From Candidatus Hydrogenedentota bacterium (lineage in GTDB: Bacteria; Hydrogenedentota; Hydrogenedentia; Hydrogenedentales; CAILVY01): 36,782 bases of DNA. Under the pieces are notes generated by a model. That model was not told the DNA's origin. It made no database searches and saw nothing but the letters and a program-made list of their open reading frames with translations. Positions 17,923-26,063 of this stretch are shown piece by piece. The position numbers were made by a program, and so were the translations under genes. The stretch is taken from positions 1 to 36,782 of the forward strand of contig JAKQOG010000007.1 in assembly GCA_029565395.1 (NCBI GenBank), given 5' to 3'. Each line of letters begins with the position of its first letter. The stretch's first letter is position 1.

Positions 17923-18999
17923 TCAGGGTATCTTTATGCGGCATGTGCCGCCTTTATATACCGGTATTTCCGCCGCCTCGATCGCCAAATCGCGCGGTCC
18001 TGCCGTAAGCGGTGTTCCAGGCGCGGACAATACAGGCGGCAAATAGGCAAGCCCCACCCCGCAACCCACACTTGGGCCAAAAGTGCCGCTCGTCACTTCT
18101 CCCACCACCTCGCCATTATGTTTTACTTCAAATCCATGGCGAGGCGCTTGACGGTTGTTCGATTTGATTGCGGTCAACACGGCATATCCGCCACATTCTT
18201 TTTGTTCTAAAAGGCGTTTTTTTCCGTTAAATTCCTTATCCCAGCAAACGAATCGTTCCATCCCCGCTTCCAATGGGGTTTTCGCTTCCGACATGTCATC
18301 GCCATTCAGCGGATATCCCACTTCCGTCCTCAGGGTATCCCGTGCGCCCAACCCGCAGGGAATTACTTCAGGATGCGCTACTGCCGCGCGCCACAGGTCC
18401 ACCGCCACTTCATTTGGCGTGAACAATTCATACCCCAGTTCGCCGGTATATCCTGCGCGCGTCACGACAATTTGCTTTCCCCGCCAGGAAGTTCTAGCGC
18501 CTGTCCAGTACCCCAGCCCCGCCACGGGGTCCAGGCCCAATGCAAGCAACACCTCTCTGGAATGTGGTCCCTGAATATCCAGTTTTGCAGTGGCTTCCGA
18601 TAAATTTTCCGTATCGGGGCATGTTTTCTGAATCAACGCGGCGACCTGTTCCAGCGGCCCTGCATTCGTCACCAGATAGAGAATGTCCTCGGACAGCTTA
18701 AGCCCCACGCAGTCATCGATAATCCCGCCATGCCCATTCAGAATCGCCGTGTACCGGCACCGGCCTGCTTTCAGCCCAATCATATCGCCAAACACCAGGG
18801 AATCAAAGGCCTGAATCGCCGCCGTACCCTGAAGCAGGAATTCGCCCATGTGAGAACAATCGAAAAGGCCCGCATGACCGCGTGTATGCAGATGCTCCTG
18901 AATGATCCCCGAAAATTGCACCGGCAGCCCCCAGCCGTGAAAATCAACTACCTTCGCCCCATGAACCGTATATTCATCAAATAATGGGGTGCATTGCAT
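17923..18999 (-). CDS. gcvT: Aminomethyltransferase, glycine cleavage T protein
   Basis: This 358-residue tetrahydrofolate-dependent enzyme releases ammonia and makes 5,10-methylene-THF from aminomethyl-GcvH. The ATG at 18999 is chosen over one eight codons earlier because AAGGAG lies 7 bases before it. Family motifs are CTPLFDEYTVHGAKVVDFHGW, GLFDCSHMGEFLLQG, DIQGPHSREVLLALG, VVTRAGYTGELGYELF, GARDTLRTEVGYPLNGDD, and TSGTFGPSVGCGVGLAYL near the C-terminus. It is the first gene of the operon, and a ZTP riboswitch aptamer lies about 80 bases upstream, so transcription or translation is probably controlled by ZTP/ZMP, the signal of folate one-carbon shortage. Confidence 0.97.
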   Translation of the reverse strand: MQCTPLFDEYTVHGAKVVDFHGWGLPVQFSGIIQEHLHTRGHAGLFDCSHMGEFLLQGTAAIQAFDSLVFGDMIGLKAGRCRYTAILNGHGGIIDDCVGLKLSEDILYLVTNAGPLEQVAALIQKTCPDTENLSEATAKLDIQGPHSREVLLALGLDPVAGLGYWTGARTSWRGKQIVVTRAGYTGELGYELFTPNEVAVDLWRAAVAHPEVIPCGLGARDTLRTEVGYPLNGDDMSEAKTPLEAGMERFVCWDKEFNGKKRLLEQKECGGYAVLTAIKSNNRQAPRHGFEVKHNGEVVGEVTSGTFGPSVGCGVGLAYLPPVLSAPGTPLTAGPRDLAIEAAEIPVYKGGTCRIKIP

Positions 19000-19077
19000 C
19001 GCCTGTCTCCTTGCGTCCGCCATGTCTGCCGCGGCCAGCCCAAGATGGATCGCTCCATCACCGGCATTAGAGTAAAA

Positions 19078-19155
19078 CGCCCAGGCGATCGGCTGTATTC
19101 GTCCTGCCGCTCCACCGTGGTTCTACCCACGCTCACGCTCGCCAGTCACGACAGG
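19078..19155 (-). promoter_or_regulatory. ZTP (pfl motif) riboswitch aptamer upstream of gcvT
   Basis: On the minus strand, P1 is formed by CCUGUCG (19155-19149) with CGGCAGG (19109-19103), seven pairs including one G-U. Inside lies the invariant CGUGACUGGC (19150-19141), a P2 hairpin CGUGG/CCACG with a 6-base loop (19131-19116), and GGUGGAGC, close to the consensus GGGGAGC. After a short linker comes GCCGAUCGCCUGGGC (19093-19079), matching the conserved P3 segment of the pfl motif. Known ZTP riboswitches sense ZTP/ZMP, which builds up when 10-formyl-THF is short, and switch on purine and folate genes. A UUUU run follows at 19077-19074. The expression platform is unclear; a hairpin with a GNRA-like loop (19059-19044) lies between aptamer and the gcvT ribosome site. 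Confidence 0.85.
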
Positions 19156-19172
19156 TTTACCGAGAGGCCTAT

Positions 19173-19201
19173 ACTTTGCCAAACTCAACCTCTTGAGTCA
19201 A
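19173..19201 (-). promoter_or_regulatory. Candidate gcv operon promoter with overlapping palindrome
   Basis: TTGACT (19201-19196) fits a -35 box. The -10 is weak: CAAAGT at 17-base spacing (19178-19173), or TATAGG at 22-base spacing. A 6-bp inverted repeat ACTCAA/TTGAGT with 4-base centre (19198-19183) overlaps the -35 and spacer and could be an operator. It lies just upstream of the riboswitch. Confidence 0.35.
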
Positions 19202-19275
19202 CTTTTTCCCTTTCTGTCTCCTATTCCTTAAGCAGACACAGACGGCGCTCCAGCCCCCTAGGCAGAACGGTATAG

Positions 19276-19298
19276 CCGGTTAAAATTGTTTAAACCGG
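19276..19298 (-). terminator. Hairpin just after the dynamin-like gene
   Basis: CCGGTTTAAA (19298-19289) pairs with TTTTAACCGG (19285-19276), nine pairs with one T-T mismatch around a 3-base loop, starting 3 bases after the dynamin-like stop codon. It separates that gene from the gcv leader. No long T-run follows, so termination strength is uncertain. Confidence 0.4.
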
Positions 19299-19300
19299 GC

Positions 19301-21460
19301 CTAAGCGCTGACTTCTTTTATAGTGGCCTGGGCGTTCTCACGGAGTTCGTGCAGCAGCGCGATTTTGGGTTCAAGCCGCGCGATAATCGCGTCACGTTCC
19401 CGGCGGATCTCTTCTTCGCGTGCGATTAAACCGTCATATTCCTGCTGAACGCCGTTGATCGTGTTTTCCACTTCATCGTCGAGCGCCTGACGGAACGTAT
19501 CGGCGCGTTGATTCAAATATTCCGTCACGGCGATTTCCACCGGTTTAATGTCTTTCCCTTCGCGGTTCTTTCCGCCCAGAATGAGCATGTTTTTGACATT
19601 CGCGCGGAGGATGGGCTCCAGTTTGCGGAGCCACCGCTCCTCGCTCCAGGCCAGCCGCGCGATAAATCCTCCGATGGCCCCTGCCAGGGCGCCGAGACCC
19701 GCGCCAATCGCTGTGCCGATTACCGGCACCACCGAACCCACGATGGCGCCACCGGCCACGCCCGCCAGCGCGCCGCCCACGCCAAACGCGGCATAACTTC
19801 CCGCGATGGAAGTGGAAATATTGGCCATGTCGATGGTGCTGAGTTCCGTCATATGCAGTTGGAGTTCGCGCACCTGCCCGAGTTGTTCTGCGATGGCCGC
19901 GCGGGTTTCGGCTTCCACCGCGCTAATCGTCTGTTGCAGTTCGGCGAGTATTCCCGATACAAACACATCGACCTGATGCTCGGTTTGAGCGCACAGAGTT
20001 TTGAATTTGCTTCGCCGCGCCTCGCGCAGATGGTCCCCTTCGCGCAACCACTCAAGCAAAGGCTGGATAACCTTCTCGGAGACTGCGGCTTCGTGCATGG
20101 CGGCGCGGAAATCGCCCTCATAGCCCCGGAACACGTTGCCTTCATATTCTCCGCCCTTGCTGAAGGCCGCATACCGGGCCATGACCCGCTGGACCGTGCT
20201 GCGAATCGCCTCCAGCTTGTCGATCAGGCGCTCGCGGTTGCGGCGGAGTTCCTCGAATTTCGCCGGGTCCTTCGCCAGGGCAAACTCATTCTCGAGGCTG
20301 ATCAGAAAGCTGCTGGCGCGATCACCGATGAACCGCGCCGCGGTTTCAATCACGGCGCCCGCCTTGTTTTCATTCAGCAGATAATCCAGCAGACGTTCCT
20401 TAAGGTAGGGCAGGCGGCTCTGGCCCATTAAATACGCGGACAGATCCCGGGCCGGGTCTTCGCTCTTGATGATCCGTTCGGTGATACTGGTGGGAATGCA
20501 CAAGCGGTTGTCGCCCAGAAGGTCTTCCAGCGAGGCATGGCCCAAGCTGAGTTGCTGAGCACGGAGGGCGCGGTAGCCGGAGAGGAAAAAGATCTCGGAG
20601 TCTTCGGGGATGTCATGGCGTTTAAAGGCCTGGAGCAGGCTCCAGGCGGGCCCGCGCGCGCCCCGGATGTCGATTTCATCGCTCTCCAGCTTGTCCGCTT
20701 TGTTGAGCACGAAAAAGACCCGCCGTCCGCGCAGAGTGATGATGCGCTTGATAAAATTCAGGTCATGAATGTTGCCGGCCAGCCCGCTGTCCACGAACAT
20801 AATCACCAGATGGCTGTGCTCGAGAATGTTGTACGTGATTTCCTGCCGCGTCTCCGACACGCTGTGCACGCCGGGAGTATCCAGGAAAACAATATCTTCT
20901 TCCAGTACCGATGACGGCAGGCTCAGGCTGATTTCCTCGATTTTATCCCGTAAGGGGGCCAGATGCGGGAACTCCTCATCCGCAAGCACCGTCACCAGTG
21001 GTTCCAGGCTTTTCCGCATGGCATCGGGAAGATCCGTTCCGTAGGTTATTTGAAGGATGCGCCCATCGGATTCGGCGGTAACCGTGGCGGGAATCGCGTT
21101 GAACACGCTTTGGAGCGAGGAAATCTCATCGGGCGTCGCGGTCTGTCCCAGCGCGATGGTGAGTTGCAGTGTTTCACCGCGTTGGAGAAAGGTCAGTTTT
21201 GACGTGCACTCTTCCACGTCCATGGGAAGATAAGCGCCGCCAAGGAACGCATTGATGGCGGAGGATTTTCCCACATTGAACACACCCAGGAACACCACCC
21301 GGTATTTTCCATCCTGGATGATTTGGTGCTGGAACCCGATGGCCTTTTGCTCATAGGGGCGGTTGCCATGAAAATCGGTGTCGGATTTGACATAGTGATT
21401 CAGCGATTCCAGCGAGGAGAGAATCCATTGCCGGCGTATTTCATGTTCTTCGAATTTCAT
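19301..21460 (-). CDS. Bacterial dynamin-like GTPase
   Basis: This is a 719-residue large GTPase. The GTP-binding motifs are G1 GVFNVGKSSAIN (residues 59-70), a G2 Thr near 86, G3 DTPG (194-197) and G4 NKAD (253-256). Long helical segments follow, rich in charged residues, with a glycine/alanine-rich hydrophobic stretch at about 550-600 (AGSYAAFGVGGALAGVAGG onward). This could be a membrane-inserting paddle, as in bacterial dynamin-like proteins that bind, tubulate or repair membranes. AAGGAG precedes the ATG, and the start overlaps the stop of the upstream small GTPase by 4 bases (ATGA), so the two are made together. Membrane remodelling or stress protection is likely by family; the precise job is unknown. 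Confidence 0.88.
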   Translation of the reverse strand: MKFEEHEIRRQWILSSLESLNHYVKSDTDFHGNRPYEQKAIGFQHQIIQDGKYRVVFLGVFNVGKSSAINAFLGGAYLPMDVEECTSKLTFLQRGETLQLTIALGQTATPDEISSLQSVFNAIPATVTAESDGRILQITYGTDLPDAMRKSLEPLVTVLADEEFPHLAPLRDKIEEISLSLPSSVLEEDIVFLDTPGVHSVSETRQEITYNILEHSHLVIMFVDSGLAGNIHDLNFIKRIITLRGRRVFFVLNKADKLESDEIDIRGARGPAWSLLQAFKRHDIPEDSEIFFLSGYRALRAQQLSLGHASLEDLLGDNRLCIPTSITERIIKSEDPARDLSAYLMGQSRLPYLKERLLDYLLNENKAGAVIETAARFIGDRASSFLISLENEFALAKDPAKFEELRRNRERLIDKLEAIRSTVQRVMARYAAFSKGGEYEGNVFRGYEGDFRAAMHEAAVSEKVIQPLLEWLREGDHLREARRSKFKTLCAQTEHQVDVFVSGILAELQQTISAVEAETRAAIAEQLGQVRELQLHMTELSTIDMANISTSIAGSYAAFGVGGALAGVAGGAIVGSVVPVIGTAIGAGLGALAGAIGGFIARLAWSEERWLRKLEPILRANVKNMLILGGKNREGKDIKPVEIAVTEYLNQRADTFRQALDDEVENTINGVQQEYDGLIAREEEIRRERDAIIARLEPKIALLHELRENAQATIKEVSA

Positions 21461-22305
21461 TGTTGAGCTCCTTGCTGGCTGCGGATAAACGAGGAAATCA
21501 GGGGCGCGGCAAACAGATCGTCGAACGATGGACAGAACGCGCCCGGCCCCTGGGCCGCTTCAAATTCATACAATGCGACGCGCAAGGCGTCAAAACCTGC
21601 ATCACACAGATCACGCACTTCCCGCTTGATGCGGGCTCGGTATTCGTGGTGATCCAGACCGCGCCCGGATTCCACGCGCGCGGACACCGGGAAAAACCGC
21701 GGGGCGGGGCGGATACCAAAATCTTCCATGCGCTTCGCCGCCCGATCGCCCAGGCGCCGGATTTCCCCCGCGTTCAGCAGATCCGCCTTGTTGGCCGCCA
21801 CCACGAGGGAACCGTCGAAAACTTCCTGGTGCGCGGCGATAAATTCCATGGTGTGCTTCGCCGACCAGTATTCGATATCCGTCACCACCACCATTATGCC
21901 GAGCGTGGCATCCTCCAACCCCGACAGCCGGGCGGTTTCCCGCGCGTCACTTGACATACCCGCAGTGTCCGCCAGTGTCAAATACTGAAACGGAAAAGAA
22001 GGCATGCGCGCGGCCAGAGCGCGATATCCCTCTGGATTGCCTTCCGTCCGCCGTATGGCCAAAAACTCCTCATGCGTGACGGAAACCATCATGTTTTCCA
22101 GAGACAACGCGGCGTATTCGGCCCAAGCGCCGTTTGCACGCGTCAGCAGCGTGGGCAGCGCATGGCTCTCGTCCCGCCCCGCCGGGAGCACTTCCCGGCG
22201 CGCGAGCGCGTTAATCATCGCGGATTTTCCCGTGTTGAAATCACCCATAAAAAACGCGCAGGCCGAATGCGCCAAGGGGAGTTCACCCAACATTTCTTCC
22301 AGCAT
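21457..22305 (-). CDS. Small dynamin/Era-like GTPase coupled to the dynamin-like gene
   Basis: This is a 282-residue GTPase. A GTG at 22350 is possible, but the ATG at 22305 has GGGAGAG at good spacing. It has G1 MGDFNTGKSAMINAL near residues 20-34, G3 DTAGMS and G4 AANKADLL, and RFFPVSARVESG resembles a G5 SAK motif. It has no helical stalk or hydrophobic paddle of its own. The stop codon overlaps the start of the 719-residue dynamin-like GTPase. Paired dynamin-like genes are common in bacteria and often act as hetero-oligomers, so this is probably the partner subunit. An unrelated sugar-nucleotide gene lies 109 bases upstream. Confidence 0.85.
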   Translation of the reverse strand: MLEEMLGELPLAHSACAFFMGDFNTGKSAMINALARREVLPAGRDESHALPTLLTRANGAWAEYAALSLENMMVSVTHEEFLAIRRTEGNPEGYRALAARMPSFPFQYLTLADTAGMSSDARETARLSGLEDATLGIMVVVTDIEYWSAKHTMEFIAAHQEVFDGSLVVAANKADLLNAGEIRRLGDRAAKRMEDFGIRPAPRFFPVSARVESGRGLDHHEYRARIKREVRDLCDAGFDALRVALYEFEAAQGPGAFCPSFDDLFAAPLISSFIRSQQGAQQ

Positions 22306-22414
22306 TCTTTTTCTCTCCCGTGTGTAACGGTTGAACTTGTAACGACACACCTTCAGTTAGAACAAACAGTTCTTGGACCGCATCGCCTCACCAAAGGTTT
22401 TACCTAGAAAAGAT

Positions 22415-23356
22415 TCATTCAGTTTTCAGCAGGGTATCAAAGTAGTCAATGGTGGTTTTCAATCCTTCGCGGAGCGGCACCGACGGCGCCCATCCGAGTT
22501 TTTCCTGAGCCAAGGTGATGTTCGGCTGCCGCCGCGTGGGATCATTTTCCGGCAGCGGCCTGTATTCCAAAGTGGAGGAAGATCCGGTCAGTTCGATGAC
22601 TTGTTCGGCCAATTCCTTAATAGTGAATTCGCCGGGATTGCCGAGATTCACGGGGCCGGTAAAGCCTTCACAATTCATCATGCGGATAATGCCATCGATC
22701 AAATCGTTGACAAAACAAAAGGATCGCGTCTGGCTGCCATCGCCGTACAGCGTAATGGGTTGATTGCGCAGGGCCTGCACCACAAAATTGCTGACCACAC
22801 GGCCGTCGTTGACCAGCATGCGCGGGCCGTAGGTGTTGAAAATCCGAATCACCCGGATATCCACCTTGTTCTGGCGGTGATAATCGAAGAACAATGCCTC
22901 GGCCACGCGTTTGCCCTCGTCATAGCAACTTCGGATGCCTATGGGATTCACATTCCCCCAATAGGATTCGACTTGCGGGTGGACCGTGGGGTCGCCATAG
23001 ACTTCCGAGGTGGATGCCTGTAAAATCCGCGCCTTTACGCGTTTTGCCAGCCCCAGCATGTTCAATGCGCCCATGACATTCGTCTTAATCGTCTTCACGG
23101 GATTGTATTGATAATGCACCGGGGAAGCCGGGCACGCGAAGTTATAAATCCGGTCCACTTCCAGCATAAGCGGACTGGTAATGTCGTGCCGGACCAGTTC
23201 GAAGTAGGGGTTGGTCAGCAGGTGTGCGATATTCTGTTTGCGGCCTGTAAAGAAATTATCCACGCAGAGCACTTGCTCACCACGGGCAAGCAACGCTTCA
23301 CATAAATGGGACCCGATAAATCCCGCGCCGCCCGTTACCAGATTCACATACGCCAT
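22415..23356 (-). CDS. UDP-glucuronate decarboxylase-like NAD-dependent epimerase/dehydratase
   Basis: This 313-residue protein is an extended short-chain dehydrogenase. The NAD site is [16 protein letters not shown] (residues 8-23), the catalytic Tyr/Lys pair is in SCYDEGKR (Tyr145, Lys149), and STSEVYGDP (115-123) together with [20 protein letters not shown] is the signature of UDP-xylose synthases/UDP-glucuronate decarboxylases. These convert UDP-glucuronate to UDP-xylose with CO2 release. [18 protein letters not shown] and [15 protein letters not shown] also fit this family. GAGGAG precedes the ATG. It is in a minus-strand run with YhcH-like, inositol-monophosphatase-like and SIS-domain genes, suggesting a role in surface polysaccharide precursor supply. 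Confidence 0.9.
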   Translation of the reverse strand: MAYVNLVTGGAGFIGSHLCEALLARGEQVLCVDNFFTGRKQNIAHLLTNPYFELVRHDITSPLMLEVDRIYNFACPASPVHYQYNPVKTIKTNVMGALNMLGLAKRVKARILQASTSEVYGDPTVHPQVESYWGNVNPIGIRSCYDEGKRVAEALFFDYHRQNKVDIRVIRIFNTYGPRMLVNDGRVVSNFVVQALRNQPITLYGDGSQTRSFCFVNDLIDGIIRMMNCEGFTGPVNLGNPGEFTIKELAEQVIELTGSSSTLEYRPLPENDPTRRQPNITLAQEKLGWAPSVPLREGLKTTIDYFDTLLKTE

Positions 23357-23398
23357 GCTCTATTTCTCCTCGTTTGCTCCGTTGAGTTGTTTTGCCGC

Positions 23399-23872
23399 TC
23401 AAAGAACCGCTAAATCGGCGCGGATCTTGACCACCACCTTCTTCACTTCCTCCGCCAAATCGCCACACATCATCCCCGGCAAGTGAGCGTCTTGCGGGAA
23501 AAGAACCGTGAAGAAACACGGGAGGTTGATCACCCGGACGGGGGACGGGCCAGGGCGTTTAAACATCACCGCGTCGTCTTTGGGGTCATAGGGGGTATGC
23601 ACCTCCAGGGAGGCGCGGGGATACCAGTCAATCGCTTCACAGTTCACCAGCGACATCTGGATATCCACATGGCGGTCATGGGCTTCGATCAAAGCGTTTT
23701 CCGGGCCTCGTGTGAGGTATTTCATCACCCGTCCCCTGACGTCATCTCCCGAGATGGGCGTCATTTCACATTCCGCGGCATCGGGTTTCAGCGATTGCAG
23801 GTATTCAAAGGCGGTGCGCCACGCCGGCGCCTTGAAATATTTTGGCCAGTTTTCCAAACGATCGACTATCAT
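23399..23872 (-). CDS. YhcH/YjgK/YiaL family protein
   Basis: This is a 157-residue protein of the DUF386/YhcH cupin-like family. The ATG at 23872 overlaps the stop of the inositol-monophosphatase-like gene by 4 bases (ATGA) and starts MIVDRLENWPKYF, the usual family N-terminus. Conserved metal-site residues are visible in EAHDRHVDIQMSL and in FFTVLFPQDAHLPGM. Members occur with sialic acid, ebg or yia genes and have been proposed to act on sugar anomers or isomers, but activity is not firmly established. Translational coupling to the phosphatase suggests a role in the same sugar-phosphate pathway. Confidence 0.88.
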   Translation of the reverse strand: MIVDRLENWPKYFKAPAWRTAFEYLQSLKPDAAECEMTPISGDDVRGRVMKYLTRGPENALIEAHDRHVDIQMSLVNCEAIDWYPRASLEVHTPYDPKDDAVMFKRPGPSPVRVINLPCFFTVLFPQDAHLPGMMCGDLAEEVKKVVVKIRADLAVL

Positions 23873-24621
23873 AGTGTCCAGATGCTTTCGTGTGATGCGC
23901 ACCGCACTTTCCGCGCCCATTTCAGGGTTGAGGACGGCTCGATGCGCACATAGCCGCCCGCGGCCCGGACCAGCGCCAAACCGCCGGCCACATCCCAGTA
24001 CATAATATCATCCTCGGCATAGGCGTCTACACGCCCGCACGCCACCCAGGCCAGCGAGAGCGCCGCCGTACCAAATTTCCGCACTTTTTTGAAGCGGCGC
24101 ACGGACGTCAGATACTCCTGCAACCCCGCTTCGCTGTACACGAAATTAACGGGGAATCCCGTGGCCAGCACACCCTGAGCCGCGTCTGCAATGGCGGATA
24201 CGGACATGGGATCGCCGTTCCACCATGCACCTCCACCCACAATTCCAGTGAAAAGATCATCCGCGTTGAAATCGTACACCACCCCCACAATGGGATCGTC
24301 CGGGCGGCTCAACGCAATGGAAATGCAGCACAAGGGAATGTTTCGGGAGAAATTGAGCGTGCCGTCCAGCGGATCCACGATCCAGAAGGGTTCGCCGCTG
24401 TCAAGCGCCCCATGTTCACCGCTTTCTTCCGCCAGGATATTGAACGGGCTTGTTTGAAGCGTTTCCAGAATAACCGCTTCCGCATCGCGGTCGGCCTGTA
24501 GCTTGATATCATGGCCTTCTTCGCTCAAGACTTTTTTGTCGCGGCGCATGGCGTGGCGCAGCAAGGCGCCGGCCCGCCGTGCGGCCGTTTCCGCCAATCG
24601 AAGTTCTTGGTCCCATTTCAT
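23869..24621 (-). CDS. Inositol monophosphatase family protein
   Basis: This 250-residue Mg-dependent phosphatase belongs to the IMPase/HisN/CysQ superfamily. Metal site 1 is AEESG (Glu65, Glu66) with WIVDPLDGTLNF (Asp83, Asp86), and the distal motif WDVAGGLALVRAAGG supplies the last Asp. Possible substrates are inositol phosphate, histidinol phosphate, 3'-phosphoadenosine phosphate or a sugar phosphate. Next to a SIS isomerase and a UDP-sugar enzyme, a sugar-phosphate role is more likely. The ATG lies one base after the SIS gene stop and has no clear ribosome site, so it probably depends on coupling. Confidence 0.9.
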   Translation of the reverse strand: MKWDQELRLAETAARRAGALLRHAMRRDKKVLSEEGHDIKLQADRDAEAVILETLQTSPFNILAEESGEHGALDSGEPFWIVDPLDGTLNFSRNIPLCCISIALSRPDDPIVGVVYDFNADDLFTGIVGGGAWWNGDPMSVSAIADAAQGVLATGFPVNFVYSEAGLQEYLTSVRRFKKVRKFGTAALSLAWVACGRVDAYAEDDIMYWDVAGGLALVRAAGGYVRIEPSSTLKWARKVRCASHESIWTL

Positions 24622-24622
24622 G

Positions 24623-25243
24623 TTAGTGATGAAGAAGCTTTCCGCGTTTCATGCTTAAATAACCCACGAAAATATGCCCCAGAACACTGAAGGCGTCTTC
24701 AACAGGGCCGTATTCGTCCAAGGTAGTGGGAATATGAAGGGAGACGTCGCATGCGGGGGCCAGTTTTCCGCCGGTAAACCCGCAGAACCCTATCGTTTTA
24801 GCCTCATGCGCGCGCGCATACGCCACCGCGTTCAAAATGTTCGGGCTGTTGCCGCTGACGGACATGGCGAGCACCACGTCGCCCGGATTCAGATATACCC
24901 GCAATTGCCGCTCAAAAATGTAATCGAACCCCGCGTCGTTGCCTAGCGCGGTTACGGTCGCCAGGTTGTCGCTCAAAGAAAAGACGCGGAACGGAGGCGG
25001 GCCTTCGACGTATCCGCCCGCCACCAGATCGTTCACAATGTGGGCGGCCACCGCAGCGCTTCCGCCATTGGCAATTACATACAAGGCCTTTTGGGCTTGA
25101 AAGGCCTGATCGATTATCTCCACGGCCTGCGCTAAAGCGTCCCTGTCTATTTCTTTTAGTACCGCCGCAAGCCGCTCCGTATACCCTTGGGCATACGCCT
25201 GAAAGGACGAAGAAGACTGAAAAAGCGTTGCCAAATGATGCAT
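24623..25243 (-). CDS. SIS-domain sugar isomerase, GmhA/phosphoheptose isomerase-like
   Basis: This 206-residue protein has one SIS domain. The phosphosugar loop is ANGGSAAVAAHIVNDL and the second Ser-rich loop is MSVSGNSPNILNAVAYA, as in GmhA and DiaA. Family core FDYIFERQLRVYLNPGDVVLAM is also typical. GmhA converts sedoheptulose 7-phosphate to D-glycero-D-manno-heptose 7-phosphate, the first step to ADP- or GDP-heptose for LPS or S-layer glycans. An extended N-terminal helix of about 20 residues is present. AAGG precedes the ATG. It is the first gene of the run SIS-IMPase-YhcH-UXS. No hldE/gmhB is nearby, so the heptose assignment is a suggestion. Confidence 0.88.
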   Translation of the reverse strand: MHHLATLFQSSSSFQAYAQGYTERLAAVLKEIDRDALAQAVEIIDQAFQAQKALYVIANGGSAAVAAHIVNDLVAGGYVEGPPPFRVFSLSDNLATVTALGNDAGFDYIFERQLRVYLNPGDVVLAMSVSGNSPNILNAVAYARAHEAKTIGFCGFTGGKLAPACDVSLHIPTTLDEYGPVEDAFSVLGHIFVGYLSMKRGKLLHH

Positions 25244-25352
25244 GCATCCATCCTTATTTCATAATAACGGCTCCCATCCACCCAGAAAGGATTTGGAAGA
25301 CCGTCTTTGCAAAAAATCATTACACCATACGATTTTCCGTGATGTCAATACA

Positions 25353-25478
25353 GGCATTTGCTAAATAGACCATTTTCTCAAAAGTACCCCGGGCATAGGG
25401 CAAATTACTAGCATTTAACGGTTAAACCATTGCCTTTTCATGTGCCCGAAGAAGAAAAAGGACTATTTCGCAAATGCC
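25353..25478. repeat. Imperfect palindromic element upstream of the metallophosphoesterase gene
   Basis: The ends of this 126-base stretch are inverted repeats: 25353-25371 and the complement of 25460-25478 agree at 17 of 19 positions around the core GC(T/G)AAATAG. A similar but weaker pair brackets 26048-26159 on the other side of the same gene. It fills most of the 310-base gene-free stretch 25244-25553, in which I see no other gene. It may be a small non-autonomous mobile or regulatory palindrome. Confidence 0.45.
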
Positions 25479-25519
25479 TCTCAATAAAGCCTGTCTATAT
25501 TTTCTCCGGGGAAACACGG

Positions 25520-25525
25520 TATAAT
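25520..25525 (+). promoter_or_regulatory. Candidate -10 box for the metallophosphoesterase gene
   Basis: A perfect TATAAT lies 29 bases before the ATG. No recognisable -35 box stands at 16-18 bases upstream (the sequence there is AT-rich), so this promoter may be weak or activator-dependent. Confidence 0.4.
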
Positions 25526-25553
25526 TCCGCATCTACGAAGGCACATCCCTAAA

Positions 25554-26063
25554 ATGATCTTTGGCGTAATGAGCGATACACACGGTAATCGCGCCCTAAT
25601 GCATCGCGTGGCCGAGTGGCTGGTGCAGGAAGCGGGGGCGGATCTGATCTATCATTTGGGCGATGATTATTCTGATTTTCTGGAACTTCGGGACAGCGGA
25701 TATCCCATCCGGGGCGTGCCGGGATTGTGGTGCAAGGAATACCATCAGCCGAATGTTCCGAAGGTGCTGGTGGAGGATATAGAGGGGGTCACGGTGGCGT
25801 GTGCGCATGCGGACCAGGACCTTCGCGGCGCGGCGGCGCAGGCCAGGCTTATCCTGAGCGGGCATACCCATCAGGCCGCGATTCGGCGCCGGAATAAAAC
25901 CATCCGTTTGAACCCTGGGCATCTAAAGGCGGAGCTAAGCCGGGGCGAACGTGCCTCGTTCGCGGTTGTCCATATAGACCGGGACAAAATTCGTTTATCC
26001 ATTCACGAACTAGACGGATCGGTCCGTATGGAGAAGGAGGTGAAAGAGGCCATTGCGAAATAG
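25554..26063 (+). CDS. YfcE/MJ0936-type metallophosphoesterase
   Basis: This 169-residue calcineurin-like phosphodiesterase has the metal-binding motifs SDTHGN (residues 7-12), HLGDD, a His in ACAHAD, and SGHTH, in the compact order of the YfcE/Vps29 family. These cleave small phosphodiesters or nucleotide substrates with Mn in vitro; cellular roles are mostly unknown. The usual GNCD motif after the GDD block is replaced by GVPGLWCKEYH, so the Asn ligand looks missing and activity may be altered. The last codons and the TAG stop lie within the left arm of a palindromic repeat (26048-26066). The gene stands alone, divergent from the SIS-IMPase cluster. Confidence 0.88.
   Translation: MIFGVMSDTHGNRALMHRVAEWLVQEAGADLIYHLGDDYSDFLELRDSGYPIRGVPGLWCKEYHQPNVPKVLVEDIEGVTVACAHADQDLRGAAAQARLILSGHTHQAAIRRRNKTIRLNPGHLKAELSRGERASFAVVHIDRDKIRLSIHELDGSVRMEKEVKEAIAK

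Noticed and set aside
19000..19200. Glycine riboswitch upstream of gcvT
   Set aside because: Tandem glycine aptamers are not seen; the conserved blocks fit the ZTP/pfl motif instead.
14248..26023. A 13-base word (GACCGATCCGTCT) near 14248 with its exact complement near 26011
   Set aside because: One copy lies in a hairpin and the other inside a coding region; no extended similarity, so probably chance.
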